Shown one piece after another: positions 1 through 9,779 of a stretch of DNA of 64,000 nt; position 1 is the stretch's first letter; each line of letters begins with the position of its first letter. The stretch comes from Anastrepha obliqua (taxonomy: Eukaryota > Arthropoda > Insecta > Diptera > Tephritidae). The stretch lies in NCBI RefSeq assembly GCF_027943255.1, contig NC_072893.1, positions 9,486,001-9,550,000 of the forward strand, written 5' to 3'. The translations under genes and the position numbers were made by a program. The notes beneath the pieces are model-generated. The model saw nothing but the letters and a program-made list of their open reading frames with translations, had not been told where the DNA came from and did not search any database.

Positions 1-566
1 GTTTTAATCTGCAATTGTAAGCCAGTGAACTTAGGGCAGGCAATCAAAACAGGAAACTACGTGACTGCTGTAGGTTGTAAACATAGAACTTGAACATTCA
101 GTGACCTCCAGGACAGCCTTACTCTATTGCAGCCAATGAAGTAACAATGTAATATTATGTAGTCTTTAGCCGAAACAGAACAACTGTGAGAAGAGAAGCA
201 TAAAAGAGAAGATGAGAAAAAAAGTGCGAAGCATTTATCTTTGCCTCGAATGGCGGCAAAGTTTGCCGCTCAACTATTTACGCCAAGGGAATAATGAAAT
301 ATGTCGATGCACAAACCGGATAATAGTGGGGTAAATTTATGTTATGGACTCAGGTTTATACAAAAACAACTCTGCTGAAGGTAAATAGGGTAATTGACTA
401 TAGTCGATGGCGGCACCTTCGAGAGTGTGGGTAACTCTACTACTGAACTTGGGTTAGATGCTGCGCTTGGTTATAGATATTCCAGTGGAAATCCCACAAT
501 TTTTATCGTGCGGGAAGTAGTAGTAGTAGTGGGGAGAGACGGATATAAAAGTTGATAAATGTAATA
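1..566. other. No gene seen
   Basis: I see no coding similarity in this left flank. A short AGT trinucleotide run lies at about 516-530. The stretch ends at a TA dinucleotide (565-566) that is the target site of the mariner element that follows. Confidence 0.5.
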
Positions 567-1812
567 TTAGGTAGTCGAAAAAGTCTTTTCGTATTTTGTC
601 AATAGATGTCGTTGGAGTCATCTATATCCAGTGCTACCAATCACATTGTGTCATACTATGTGGTGTTAGAAAGGTGACATTTTAAGCTTCATTTAACCAA
701 AAAAAAAAATGGAATTCGGAGAAGTTGAAAAAAGCTATACCTGTTCAAAAATGAGTGAAAATAATGAATAAATTCGATATATTTTGAAATTTTTGTATAA
801 AAAAGGGAAGAATGCCACGCAAGCCACCAATGAAATTTGTGCAGTTTACGGAGACGATGCTTTATCAGTTCGTGTAGCACAACAATGGTTCGCTCGTTCT
901 GGAAGTTTCGATGTGAAAGATGCACCTCGCTCCGGTCGACCTATCGTTGAAAAAGTCGATGAAACTATGGAAAAGATTGACCAAGACCGTTACATAAGCT
1001 GCCATGACATCGCCAAGGCACTAAACATTCATCATCAAACGGTTTTGAACAATTTAAAAAAGGCTGGTTACAAAAAGAAGCTGGACGTTTGGGTACCACA
1101 TGAATTGTCTGTGAAAAATTTAATGGACCGAATTAACATCTGCGATTCTTTGCTGAAACGAAATGAAATCGAACCATTTCTGAAGCGAATGGTAACAGGA
1201 GACGAAAAGTGGATCAAATACGACAATAATGTGCGAAAAGGATCATGGCGCAAGGTTGGTGAAGCTCAACAAATGGTCGGAAAGGCAGGATTGACGCCTC
1301 GAAAGGTTATGCTGTGTGTTTGATGGGAATGGGAAAGGAATCATCCACTATGAGCTGCTCCAGACTGCTCGAACGATTGATTCTACACTTTACTGTCAAC
1401 AACTGATGAGATTGAAGCAAGCAATCGAAAAAAACGGCCAGAACTGATCAGCAGAAAGGGCGTCGTCTTCCATCAGGACAACGCAAAACTCGGCAAAAAC
1501 TGGGAGAGCTTGGCTGGGAAGTTTTGATGTATCCACCATATAGCCCTGACCTCGCACCATCGGACTACCATTTGTTTCGGTCAATGCACAACTCTCTTAA
1601 TGGAGAAAAGTTGGCTTCAAGTGAAGCCTGTAAAAATTACTTGTCGCAGTTTTTCGCTGAGAAACCACAAAAGTTTTACACTGATGGAATAATGTCTCTA
1701 GAAGAAAAATGACAAAAGGTGGTCGACCAAAATGGTGCATATTTGGTTTAATAAAGTTCATTATAAGTATAAAAAAAATGAGTTGAAGTTTGATTAGAAA
1801 TACGAAAAGACT
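567..1812 (+). mobile_element. mariner element, mellifera-like, degenerate
   Basis: A DNA transposon of the Tc1/mariner (IS630) superfamily, moved by cut-and-paste into TA sites. The left end starts directly after a TA (565-566) with TTAGGTAGTCGAAAAAGTC. The inner half of the matching inverted repeat (…ATACGAAAAGACT) is visible near 1798-1812, but the outer part of the right repeat is lost or diverged, so the right boundary is approximate. Between the ends lies one transposase pseudogene in the same orientation. The ends and protein differ clearly from the other mariners in this window, so this is a separate lineage. The subfamily name rests on remembered similarity of the protein to honey-bee-type mariners. 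Confidence 0.8.
751..1751 (+). pseudogene. mariner transposase (DD34D), broken
   Basis: A transposase that would bind the terminal repeats and excise and reinsert the element. The likely ATG is at 751. A TAA lies at 769-771, after only six codons, so the long open frame starts downstream of it. Visible parts are an N-terminal helix-turn-helix (KKGKNATQA… to about residue 60), a second HTH (HDIAKALNIHHQTVLNN), the linker motif WVPHEL, and the catalytic aspartates in TGDEKW, HQDNA and APSDYH. Damage includes a TGA and an adjacent one-base frameshift near 1321-1335, a loss of roughly ten residues after HQDNA (about 1485), and a TGA in place of Trp at 1710-1712. The frame ends at TAA 1749-1751. 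It cannot make active enzyme. Confidence 0.85.
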
Positions 1813-2179
1813 GTCAAACGAGATTTGTCTTGACCGTAGGTTATGCGTTATGAGCCCGTGTGGCTTACATGTCAAAGATGTTTATGTGAAAGTTGTACTT
1901 TTTGCATTTTTTTCGAAATACGAAGCACCTAAACTACAAAGTTAGTATTGTGCAGGCAGTTTAGGTGTGTCATTCTTCAACAGACAGATTGTCATGGTAA
2001 TGGTATAGGTAATCATTGTGTAAATAGGTTAGTCTCTAATGGGCTTCATTTCTGAAAATGGAGTTTCTGCCAGACGCAACATATTCAGCTTACAGGGGGA
2101 GAGGAAAAGGAAATGGGAAGGAACCAGTCAGGTGGCAGAAAAGGAAGAAGGAGCTTTAGCGAGAGGATGGCGACCAACA
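1813..2179. other. No gene seen; purine-rich patch
   Basis: This is the flank between the mariner and a reverse-strand LINE tail. A purine-rich patch around 2090-2155 is probably the complement of the LINE 3' untranslated region that follows on the minus strand. I see nothing else. Confidence 0.4.
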
Positions 2180-2680
2180 GTGGCTATTTACGTTCGTATT
2201 AACCGCTTCAAGGTGCTGATCAGTTTCACCAGGTGTAGGATATTTACACCCGCTGGTGTAGCGAAAAAGTGAAAGCCCAGCTGACTAAACCTTTGCCCGA
2301 CAAGCAGAGTAGCTGAGAGGAAGATGTGGAGAAGATGCGACCTCATCTTCTGGACAGCTCCAGCAGAAAAGTCTTGAAGCAATCCGAAGTCTCATCGCCT
2401 GGCCACCTAACGGACAATGTCCGGTTAGGACAACTACAAAATTGAAGAGTTACGGCTTTGTTAGCTTTAGAAGTTCCCCCATTGCATTCTACCGGTGGCC
2501 AGAAGATCTCGCTACACGTTTGTGTACTAGCCCAGCGCCCGCTGAAATGACGCAAGGCCCATCTTGCCAGTGGCAGACCACAGGTTCTTAAGAGAACCTC
2601 AGGTAGGTAGGTAGTGATGGTTGCCCAGAGAGTAGGGCCCACTTGGACGAAAGAAGTTTGGTTCATCCTTTGTGATACCA
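2180..2680 (-). pseudogene. non-LTR retrotransposon C-terminal (zinc-binding) end, copy 1
   Basis: The extreme 3' coding end of a LINE polyprotein, read on the minus strand. After the RNase H domain, I/LOA/Jockey-like LINEs carry a conserved stretch of the form LTGH…, then CxxC…H…C. Here the minus strand gives VLTGHCPLGGQAMRL, then a decayed CWSC motif with its partner residues partly replaced. Several frameshifts break it. It is a paralogue of the next fragment (2790-3225), with the same gene order and a similar 3' flank, so two tails of one family lie head to tail. Upstream LINE domains are absent, as expected for 5'-truncated copies. Confidence 0.6.
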
Positions 2681-2684
2681 TTGC

Positions 2685-2742
2685 AAGAGGGGAAAAAGAG
2701 GTAAAGGAAAAAGGGAAGAAAGGGAAGGGATGGGGAAGGTTG
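2685..2742 (+). repeat. Homopurine run
   Basis: About 58 bases are almost purely A and G on the + strand. The run sits just upstream of the next minus-strand LINE tail's 3' side and probably belongs to its 3' UTR (pyrimidine-rich in the sense direction). Confidence 0.5.
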
Positions 2743-2789
2743 AGTGTTTGTGGACTACAAACGGGGACTAGTCTGCGGTTGTGTTAACC

Positions 2790-3225
2790 TCTTTATGCTG
2801 CTGATGAAGTTCATCAGATTTTTGTTATCAAGCAGCACGCTATATCAGCTGGCGCGGAAAAGAAATGAGAAGCAAGATGCTTGAATCTTAGTCCCGCGAA
2901 TGCTGGGTAGCAAAGGAGCAGGTGCTGAGATGATTCCACCTCATCCTCCATACAGCTGACGCAAAAAGGACTCGAAGTAATTCCGAGTCTCACGGCATGT
3001 ATACCTCACGGACAGTGCCCCGTGAGGATGCCCACAAAACTTGAGAGATGAGATTTTGTCATTCCCAGAGTATCCCTCGAACGCCTCCTATCTAAACGTG
3101 GCCAGAAGGACTTCGCGACACTACACGTTCGTGTACTTGCCCAGTACGCTGAGTTGGTGCAAAGCCCATCCTTCCAGGAGTAGAGCGCAGGTTGTCAATT
3201 CCTCGGGGGCATTTGTCGCATACCC
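2790..3225 (-). pseudogene. non-LTR retrotransposon C-terminal (zinc-binding) end, copy 2
   Basis: A minus-strand LINE tail that is better preserved than copy 1. The translation shows SHLSSFVGILTGHCP, then HAVRLGI, then CVSCMEDEVESSQHLLLC, a CxxC…H…C arrangement typical of the post-RNase-H domain of I/LOA-type LINEs. A stop replaces the residue after GHCP, and frameshifts occur upstream. It adjoins, back to back, a plus-strand LINE RT fragment that starts near 3225. Such juxtaposition of opposite-strand pieces suggests successive insertions into the same spot or a later rearrangement. Function is lost. Confidence 0.7.
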
Positions 3226-4465
3226 AACATGCTTACTGTAAAGGCAGATCTGTGGAATCTGCTCAGCACACAATTGTTAAAGATATTGAGGAATCCCTAT
3301 ATAACAAAGAACTCGCAGTTGGCGCCTTCCTCGGCATTGAGGGGGCTTTTAATAACGTTCTCCCGGAGGCAATCACTAAAGCTCTGGGTAGGCTGGGGGT
3401 TGGAGCCAACCTTTCCAGGTTTATCTACAGAATTCTTAGCGAGTTCTTCGATGGGCACCAGACTGCAGCTTATCGGTGAATCCTCTTAAGACGGAACTCG
3501 TCCTTTTCACTAGGAAATATTAAATACCCAGAGCTCAACTCACCTCGATTGTGGGCGCTCCGCTGGTGCTTTCTGACAAGGTGAAGTACCTAGGTCTAAT
3601 CCTTCACAGTAAGCTAACGTTGAAGCGCAACATTGAGGAGAGAGTAAGGAAGGCAACAATCGCCTTGTATGGGTGCAAGGACGCTATTGGCAAAAGATGG
3701 GGCCTCTCGCCTAGAGTTGTATTTTGGCTCTATAATACCATAATAAAGCCAATCTTGTTATATGGAGTCATTGTCTGGTGGAACTGGAGAGAACGACATC
3801 AGTTAAAAAGCTAGAGAGAGTCCAGAGGTCTGCACTCATTGGAATCAGTGGGGCGCTTCGAACTACTCCTACTCTGGCGCCTATTGAAATATTAAATGTG
3901 GTACCTATAGACATCGCAGGCAGAATTGCCTCAGAAACTTTGAGTTCATCCCCTCGTCGACGGATCAGTGTGTGCCCTCGCTAAGTCCAAGCGGAACTTT
4001 CTCCACCCATATTCCACCAAGGGAGGAGTGGACCGGAGCCAACACTTAAGGACAGGGCCTCGTTAACCTGTTCACGGATGGCTCGAAGCTGGACGGTAGG
4101 GTTGGAGGAGGAGTATTCTGCAAAGAGCTCCCCATCAAACTCAAATTCAGGCTACCGGATCACTGCAGCGTATTCCAAGCAGAGGTGGCCGCAATTAAAG
4201 AAGCAGCTGACTGGCTACTTACTTAGGTAATAACTTATAAGAAGGTAAATATTTACTCCGATAGCCAAGCGGCCATTAGGGTCCTATGCTCTATTATGGT
4301 GCATTCGAAGCTGGTCAGGGAATGCCTGGTCTCTCTCTCGATTGCATCAGAATTCTTCGGTATAAAGATAATTTGGGTACCTGCTCAAAGTGGCATTGCA
4401 GGAAACTGCGAAGCCGACGAGCTGGCAAGACAAGGGACCTGTGAGGTAATGTGCCCGCGAAAGGA
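3225..4465 (+). pseudogene. LINE reverse transcriptase and RNase H, internally deleted
   Basis: The central and 3' part of a LOA-like non-LTR polyprotein. It opens with the RT motif QHAYCKGRSVESA, then GAFLGIEGAFNN. The frame breaks near 3478 and resumes at LKTELVLFTRK…KYLGLILHSKLTL. The segment holding the catalytic YADD box is therefore missing, which removes polymerase activity. RNase H follows: LFTDGSK (about 4070), FQAEVAA, YSDSQAAIRV, and WVPAQSGIAGNCEADELA, where the usual GH of the WVPGHSG motif reads AQ. An in-frame stop lies at about 4226. The sense fragment ends near 4465, where antisense LINE sequence begins. Clade placement is by resemblance only. Confidence 0.75.
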
Positions 4466-4790
4466 GAGTCCCTCTTGGAGGAACTTATTTCGGACTTATA
4501 AATTCCAAGCCCTACTTTATACAGTTCCCATCCTAAGGGAGACTTAATTCTTTTAGCCCTATTAAAGAGGCGTCTGCACGAAGCCCTAAGCTCAGAAAGC
4601 TCTGCTGTCCACCAAGGTGGTTTCTCCTTCGTAGGGAGTGTTCTAAGTGGACAGGAGCTTTCGAGAGCCTTATTACGAGCTGAAGTGAAGATCTCCACCA
4701 GATCATCGATCGCTTCCTCCGAGAGATCTAAATTCTCCCTGGGTGCTTCGGAGAAGAGAACCGTTTGCGATGAAACCGTCTCCAGGGCCC
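4460..4790 (-). pseudogene. LINE endonuclease-RT linker fragment
   Basis: Read on the minus strand, this gives a continuous segment starting near ALETVSSQTVLFSEAP and running through EEAIDDLVEIF, LPTKEKPPWWTAEL and SCRRLFNRAKRI. This is the basic/tryptophan linker that joins the apurinic endonuclease to the reverse transcriptase in LOA/R1/I-type LINEs. It is open for about 100 codons. It faces the plus-strand RNase H fragment, and the two are fused tail to tail near 4465. The upstream endonuclease is missing: the next sequence is the TACTTG array, which replaces it. It may be part of the same family as the plus-strand copy, inverted. Confidence 0.7.
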
Positions 4791-4796
4791 CCTGTT

Positions 4797-5012
4797 TACT
4801 TGTACTTGTATGAGTACTTGTACTTGTACTTGTACTTGTACTTGTACTTGTACTTGTACTTGTACTTGAACTTGTACTTGTACTTGTACTTGTACTTGTA
4901 CTTGTACTTGTACTTATACTTGTACTTGTACTTGTACTTGTACTTGTACTTGTACTTATACTTGTACTTGTACTTGTACTTGTACTTGTATTTGTACTTG
5001 TACTTGTATTCT
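4797..5012. repeat. (TACTTG)n hexanucleotide array, ~36 units
   Basis: A nearly perfect tandem array of TACTTG over about 216 bp, with a few single-base variants (TACTTA, AACTTG, ATTTG). It translates on the + strand as alternating Tyr-Leu. It sits directly against the truncated end of the minus-strand LINE linker. It is not the arthropod telomere unit TTAGG. Confidence 0.95.
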
Positions 5013-7540
5013 TATTGAGGTACTGTAGTTTAAAAAAATTTTTGACTTTCGTTTTTAAATAATCTAAGTGAATTGGAAATTCATGTATGGGTGAAACATA
5101 AAGAGCCCCTGCAAAAAATTAATTCCAGTAGCATTCTCTTCCTATAAGCACAAAAAAAAAATTTTCTACGTCAAGCCTAAGAGTATTAAAAACTTAATTA
5201 AAAATGTAATTAGCTCAACTAGTGGAAGTGAGTGGCTGCTCTTTCCATTCCATTCAAGAGTATTATGACATACGTATCCATGCTCCACTAAAAGCGGATG
5301 TGACATACATTCAGGCGCATGCCAAAATATTCGCAAAAACAAACGAAAATAAACTTCTATAAAAGAAATAAAATAAAGCGAGCACAAATACTAGAAAATA
5401 TATAAGATAGGCTGCAGTGGAGCTGCGCACCAGCGCCAGATGATGTCAAATATGCACAGCGACTTTACGCAAAAAAGTATGCTACGAAAGTGGTGTGCCG
5501 CAACCGCAGCACCACCATCGCCATCAAAACAGCTGCAGCTGACACATTTTCCTGTTTCCTGCTACGAATTTTACTTGATTTTTGTTGAGTTGCCGAGTTT
5601 TGCCTACACGAATTTGAACCGCTTGTCTCCATTATGTTATTTATTTACAACAGAGCGGCACAAATGGCGTTGAAAAGCAATTATGTTAGACCGGTTCTTT
5701 GTATGAAATTAAATTGATTGGTTTTTAAAAGTGCTACAAGTTATAGAAGAATTCGAGTTTTTACGTTTTGTATAGAAACTTAAAATAGAGTTTTTTTTAT
5801 TAAATTAAGAAAATAATAACTAATTAAAAGGTAGCAAATATAATTCGAGCTGGTCAGAGCTAAATAAGGTTCATATTTGTAATCCTAGAAAGATAGAGTA
5901 TTAATTAAAGATTAATAAAAGTCTGGTAAAAAAATGGATAGTAAATATGTGTGAACTGCACTGTTAATGTTTGTGGAGTTAACTAATATTTTGGGTATAA
6001 TAAATATTATAAGCCCATACAAGGCAGTTCGAAGCGAATCGAATTGGTCAAACGAATTCTAAGTGAAGGCGGTCACGCTTCTATTAGTTGGACTGCCTGT
6101 ACATCCATTATAGCATATAATTATTTCAATCAATTAAACTCCTTCATATACACTTATTGTATCTCTTATTCTCTCTTATTATTTCTCCACTCATGTGAAT
6201 ATTCCTCATACTCGGCCGCTTCTCTTCACTTAAATATATACGAGTACTTTACTAATTTTGTGCCTACTACTAATATCCATACATAAATACGCGCATGAAT
6301 AGAAAATGAAATACAATGTGTGCTCATATCAGCAAAGGCCGTTATACTCACACCCTATTCGAATGCATTCATACATGCCTACATTTCCGCCCGTGCGTAT
6401 GATGAACATCCAAGCTATCCCCACGGCATTCATAATCCCCTATCTGTCCGTATCCAAGTGGCATTTCATTTGGCTTACGGTGATGGTCTTTTCGAGCGTT
6501 GGTCATTTATTAGTTTATGTCGCCTCTTGGTCTGGTCCGGTCGGTCAATCCATAGCTGCAAAGGCTTGTTGCTAAATTTGTCTTCCGTTGTGTGCTCGTG
6601 CCCTCAGGCGTCTACGTATTGGAATGGACATAGATTTACTCTCATGAATTCCCTTATGACCTAACTGAGATTTGTTTTGGTGAGGCTTTTCATCCGTGAT
6701 TTTACCGTTACTTGAATGGGGTGAAAGTGTCAGTGTTTATATTGTTTTTATGTTTATTTGTGTTTTGTATTAAAATGAAGAGCGTATTTAAGGGACAATG
6801 GAATAAAATGGCGTAAGTCAGCGTTAAATTGATGTTATTAGATGTGAGTGTGTATGTGCGCACACACATAAATATATTCTTTGTAAATGATAGGTTGTTG
6901 CGTAGCTAAAATGTCACTTGAATATTTCATTTTTGTCGATGCCTTCAAGCAAGAGAATATGCCTGCACACTCACTCTACTCGGACTTGGTTCTAATCTTC
7001 GATAAAATCTTTGGCATTTCACATATACACAGAAGTATGCATGTATTGGAATTGACAAAAAAGCTTTGCATGCAATTTGATGAAATGAAGTTATATTACT
7101 AAGAAAGAAGTGAAAGTTTGTAAAAAAAGAACAACAACAAACCTTATTTGTTAACAAACAACTTCACAATTTATCACACCGCATTTCAGTGCAGTTCACT
7201 GTGTCACTAATTGGGGACTCCCTTTTAATGTGGTGTTGGCTTAAACGACTAGGTTAAGTATGGAAAAGTTCAAAAGTAAACTTCCCGTGGTTGCAAGAAG
7301 AAGGAAGGGCGACACATTTCATTCAAGGCCACTCACTAATTCAAGTTTTCAAATTTTTACTCATACACAGCCAGTTCTCATTAATGAATATGTACCCTAC
7401 AAGACAGTGCTGAGCCCTTTCGACAAAAATTCCAACACATTTACAAGTATTTTATTAGTCTCTAATGCATGTGCATTATCAGAATGGCATATACGACATT
7501 TTTTAATGGGGAAATCAAATATTTTATTTCATATTATTTG
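5013..7540. other. No gene seen; AT-rich intergenic DNA
   Basis: Several short open frames exist (for example 5440-5673, 6320-6664 and 6887-7102), but none resembles a known family, shows domain motifs or has paired splice signals. Simple sequence includes a GT/CA palindrome near 6846-6868. I regard this as unique non-coding DNA. Confidence 0.45.
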
Positions 7541-7984
7541 CCCCTGTTCGGTGTGAATTCTATCTCTCTTTTACCAATAGCAATTTCATATAAGTGAAAA
7601 ATATATCTACTGTACTTTAAACGCCAAGGCAGCTCATTTATATGCTTATAATGTGGCTGTTCTGAAAAAAGTTCTAGTGTGAAATTTGGCTGTTGTTGTT
7701 GTAGGGTCGCCATAGCCGAATGAGTAGATGCTTGGCTAAGACTTGAAAATTCGTGAGTTCGGATCTCCGTAAAATATAAATTTTATAATTTCTCTAAATA
7801 AAACATTTTAACGAAACTCCTCATTCTGATTACTTTTTAACGCAAATGATGAGTTATTGAGGAGTTTGTGCTGATTATTTTTTGATTACGAAAATGAGCA
7901 GTTTAGAGCATAGCAGATATATTTTTCAGTTATAAGAAATTTCTATTGGTAAAAGAGAGATAGAATATCACACCGACAAGGGGA
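7541..7984. mobile_element. Foldback-type MITE with ~54-bp inverted ends
   Basis: The left arm (7541-7593, beginning CCCCTGTTCGGTGTGAATTC) and the right arm (7932-7984, read in reverse complement as CCCCTTGTCGGTGTGATATTC) match over about 54 bp with few differences, including a shared TCTATCTCTCTTTTACCAAT. The 444-bp unit has no open frame of note, so it would be a non-autonomous element. I could not find a convincing flanking target-site duplication. The interior holds a tRNA-like SINE head (7700-7775) and a 10-bp stem (7814-7823 with 7858-7867). Confidence 0.7.
7700..7775 (+). repeat. tRNA-derived SINE head
   Basis: Internal RNA polymerase III promoter motifs are visible: an A-box-like TAGCCGAATGAGT (7713-7725) and a B-box-like GTTCGGATCTC (7757-7767), spaced as in tRNA genes. 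The same head, with a better B box, occurs on the minus strand at 36999-37078. Here it lies inside the foldback MITE. It is not a functional tRNA gene: no acceptor stem pairing or anticodon loop is evident. Confidence 0.6.
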
Positions 7985-8156
7985 AACTTTCAGAACTTTC
8001 TCATGGCTAGAACAAAAATGTGTAGTTGGATGAGGATAGTGATGATCATAATATGAGTGCTTATATAATAGTCAGCTGTCTTGTAGGGTAAAAGTGACAA
8101 ACTCATTTACAGAAAATATTTCGCAACAGCATTGGCAGTATGTAGTAAAACAACTA

Positions 8157-9476
8157 AAGGGTGGTTAAGTTTGAAGGGCCGGTGTTACAATAATTTTGAA
8201 TAAAATACAATTTTTTTTTTAAGTTATTGTCATTTCTCTTTATTATGATAATATTGGTATATCTCAACTACGTATGTCACAAAATATCGGCCAAATGGCC
8301 GCCGTCGCCTCGGCAGCACACCTCCATCCGATGATCCAAATTTTCGATGACGCTGAGGCATAATTGAGGCTCTATGCCGTTAATGTGCCGAATTATCTCA
8401 TCCTTTAGCTCTTGAATTGTTGCTGGCTTATCGACGTACACTTTTTTTTTTTCAAATAACTCCAAAGAAAGAAGTCCAACGGTGTCAAATCACATGATCT
8501 TGGCGGTCAGTTGACATCGCCGCGACGTGAGATTACTCGACCATCAAATTTTTCGCGCAAAAGAGCTATTGTTTCGTTAGCTGTGTGACAAGTGGCACCG
8601 TCCTGTTGAAACCACATATCGTCCACATCCATGTCTTCCGATTCTGGCCATAAAAAGTTCGTTATCATGCCACGATAGCGAACACTATTCACAGTAACTG
8701 CCTGACCGGCCTCATTTTGGAGAATAAACGGCTCAATGATGCCGCCGGTCCATAAACCGCACCAAACAGTCACTCTTTGTGGGTGCATTGGGTTTTTCGG
8801 CAATCACTCTTGGATTAGCATTAGCCCAAATGCGGCAAATGGCAATTCTGCTTATTAACGAATCCACTGAGGTGAAAATGTGCCTCATAACTAAAGATGA
8901 TTTTCTTCGAAAATTGGTCATCCACTGTTGCCACTTCCTGCCACCATTCTGACCACTGACGACGCTTGAAATGGTCAAGAGGCTTTAGTTCTTGAGTCAA
9001 TTGCACCTTGTAAGTGTATAAAAGCAAGTATTTATGCATAATGCTCATCCACGACGAGCGTGAGAGATGTAATTGCTGGGCACGACGACGAGTTGAGGTG
9101 GACGACTCTTCAACCACACTATCGCGAACAGCAGCAATATTTTCTGCAGTACGTGCTGTACGAGCATGCACTGGTGTTTTCATATCTCCTACAGACCCGG
9201 TTTGCTCAAACTTTTGCACAATTTTTCCGATTGTACGCACATTTGGACGATTAAATTGACCGAAAAAATCACGAAGTGCGCGATATGCGTTTTAATTTGA
9301 ACGCCCGTTTTCATAATAAGCCTGAATAACTTTAACGCATAGCTCGAGTGTGTATCTTTCCATGGTTCAAATTGAGTTAGTCTTAAATTAAAAAATGTCA
9401 AATGAAAGGTAGAAAAAAGATTGACGTTTAGGTGTGGTTTACATTCAAGATCGGCCCCTGAAATTTAAGCACCCTT
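8157..9476 (-). mobile_element. DD41D (rosa-like) Tc1/mariner element with both ends
   Basis: A 1,320-bp element with TA on both sides (8155-8156 and 9477-9478). The ends match: AAGGGTGGTTAAGTTTGAAG on the left, and AAGGGTGCTTAAATTTCAGG on the right read in reverse complement. One decayed transposase fills the interior on the minus strand. I counted 41 residues between the second and third catalytic aspartates, the spacing of the rosa-type family first described from Ceratitis rosa. Intact ends mean it could still be moved if an active relative supplied transposase. Confidence 0.9.
8277..9363 (-). pseudogene. DD41D transposase, inactivated
   Basis: The transposase gene of the element above, with ATG at 9363 on the minus strand (MERYTLELCVK…). 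A stop follows about 23 codons in. The HTH region (RTIGKIVQKFEQTGSVGD), the arginine-rich linker and the catalytic core remain recognisable. The first catalytic motif reads FSYEAHFH where this family has Asp, so the first metal ligand is lost. The second is WFQQDGATCHTA. The third is CDLTPLDFFLW, preceded by a TGA in place of Trp (GDVN-stop-PP). A frameshift lies near 8815. The C-terminus ends at DHRMEVCCRGDGGHLADIL. Three independent lesions make this a dead gene. Confidence 0.9.
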
Positions 9477-9478
9477 TA

Positions 9479-9779
9479 TAATGTAGTGACATTTTTCTAG
9501 TAACCTAATCAGTGTAAGAAAACTTAGAGGTATCTGAGCCATTACTCTAGCGCCCCGCCATATTGTAGCTCTTTTGTTGGGTTTTAAACGCATTTGTGTG
9601 ATTCTAGTTGGTGGTAATTTTTGATATTAGAATCAACTTTGATTAAAAAGCGGTTGTCTGTAAAGTCGGTTTACTGACGATAGTTTAACGTGACAACGTC
9701 ATAAGAAGATACTGATGTAAGGGTTGCAGTTTTCAAAACAAAATTTTAATTTTGTTTGTTTGAAAGATATTTTTTATGG
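9479..9779. other. No gene seen
   Basis: A short unique stretch between the rosa-like element and the Jockey remnant. I see no repeat structure or coding motif. Confidence 0.4.

Noticed and set aside
4797..5012. Telomeric or interstitial telomere repeat
   Set aside because: The unit TACTTG does not match TTAGG or known dipteran telomeric repeats.
4743..5018. Tyr-Leu repeat 'protein'
   Set aside because: It is only the translation of the TACTTG array.
7700..7775. A genuine tRNA gene
   Set aside because: A- and B-box motifs are present, but acceptor and anticodon stems do not pair. The same head recurs in a SINE.
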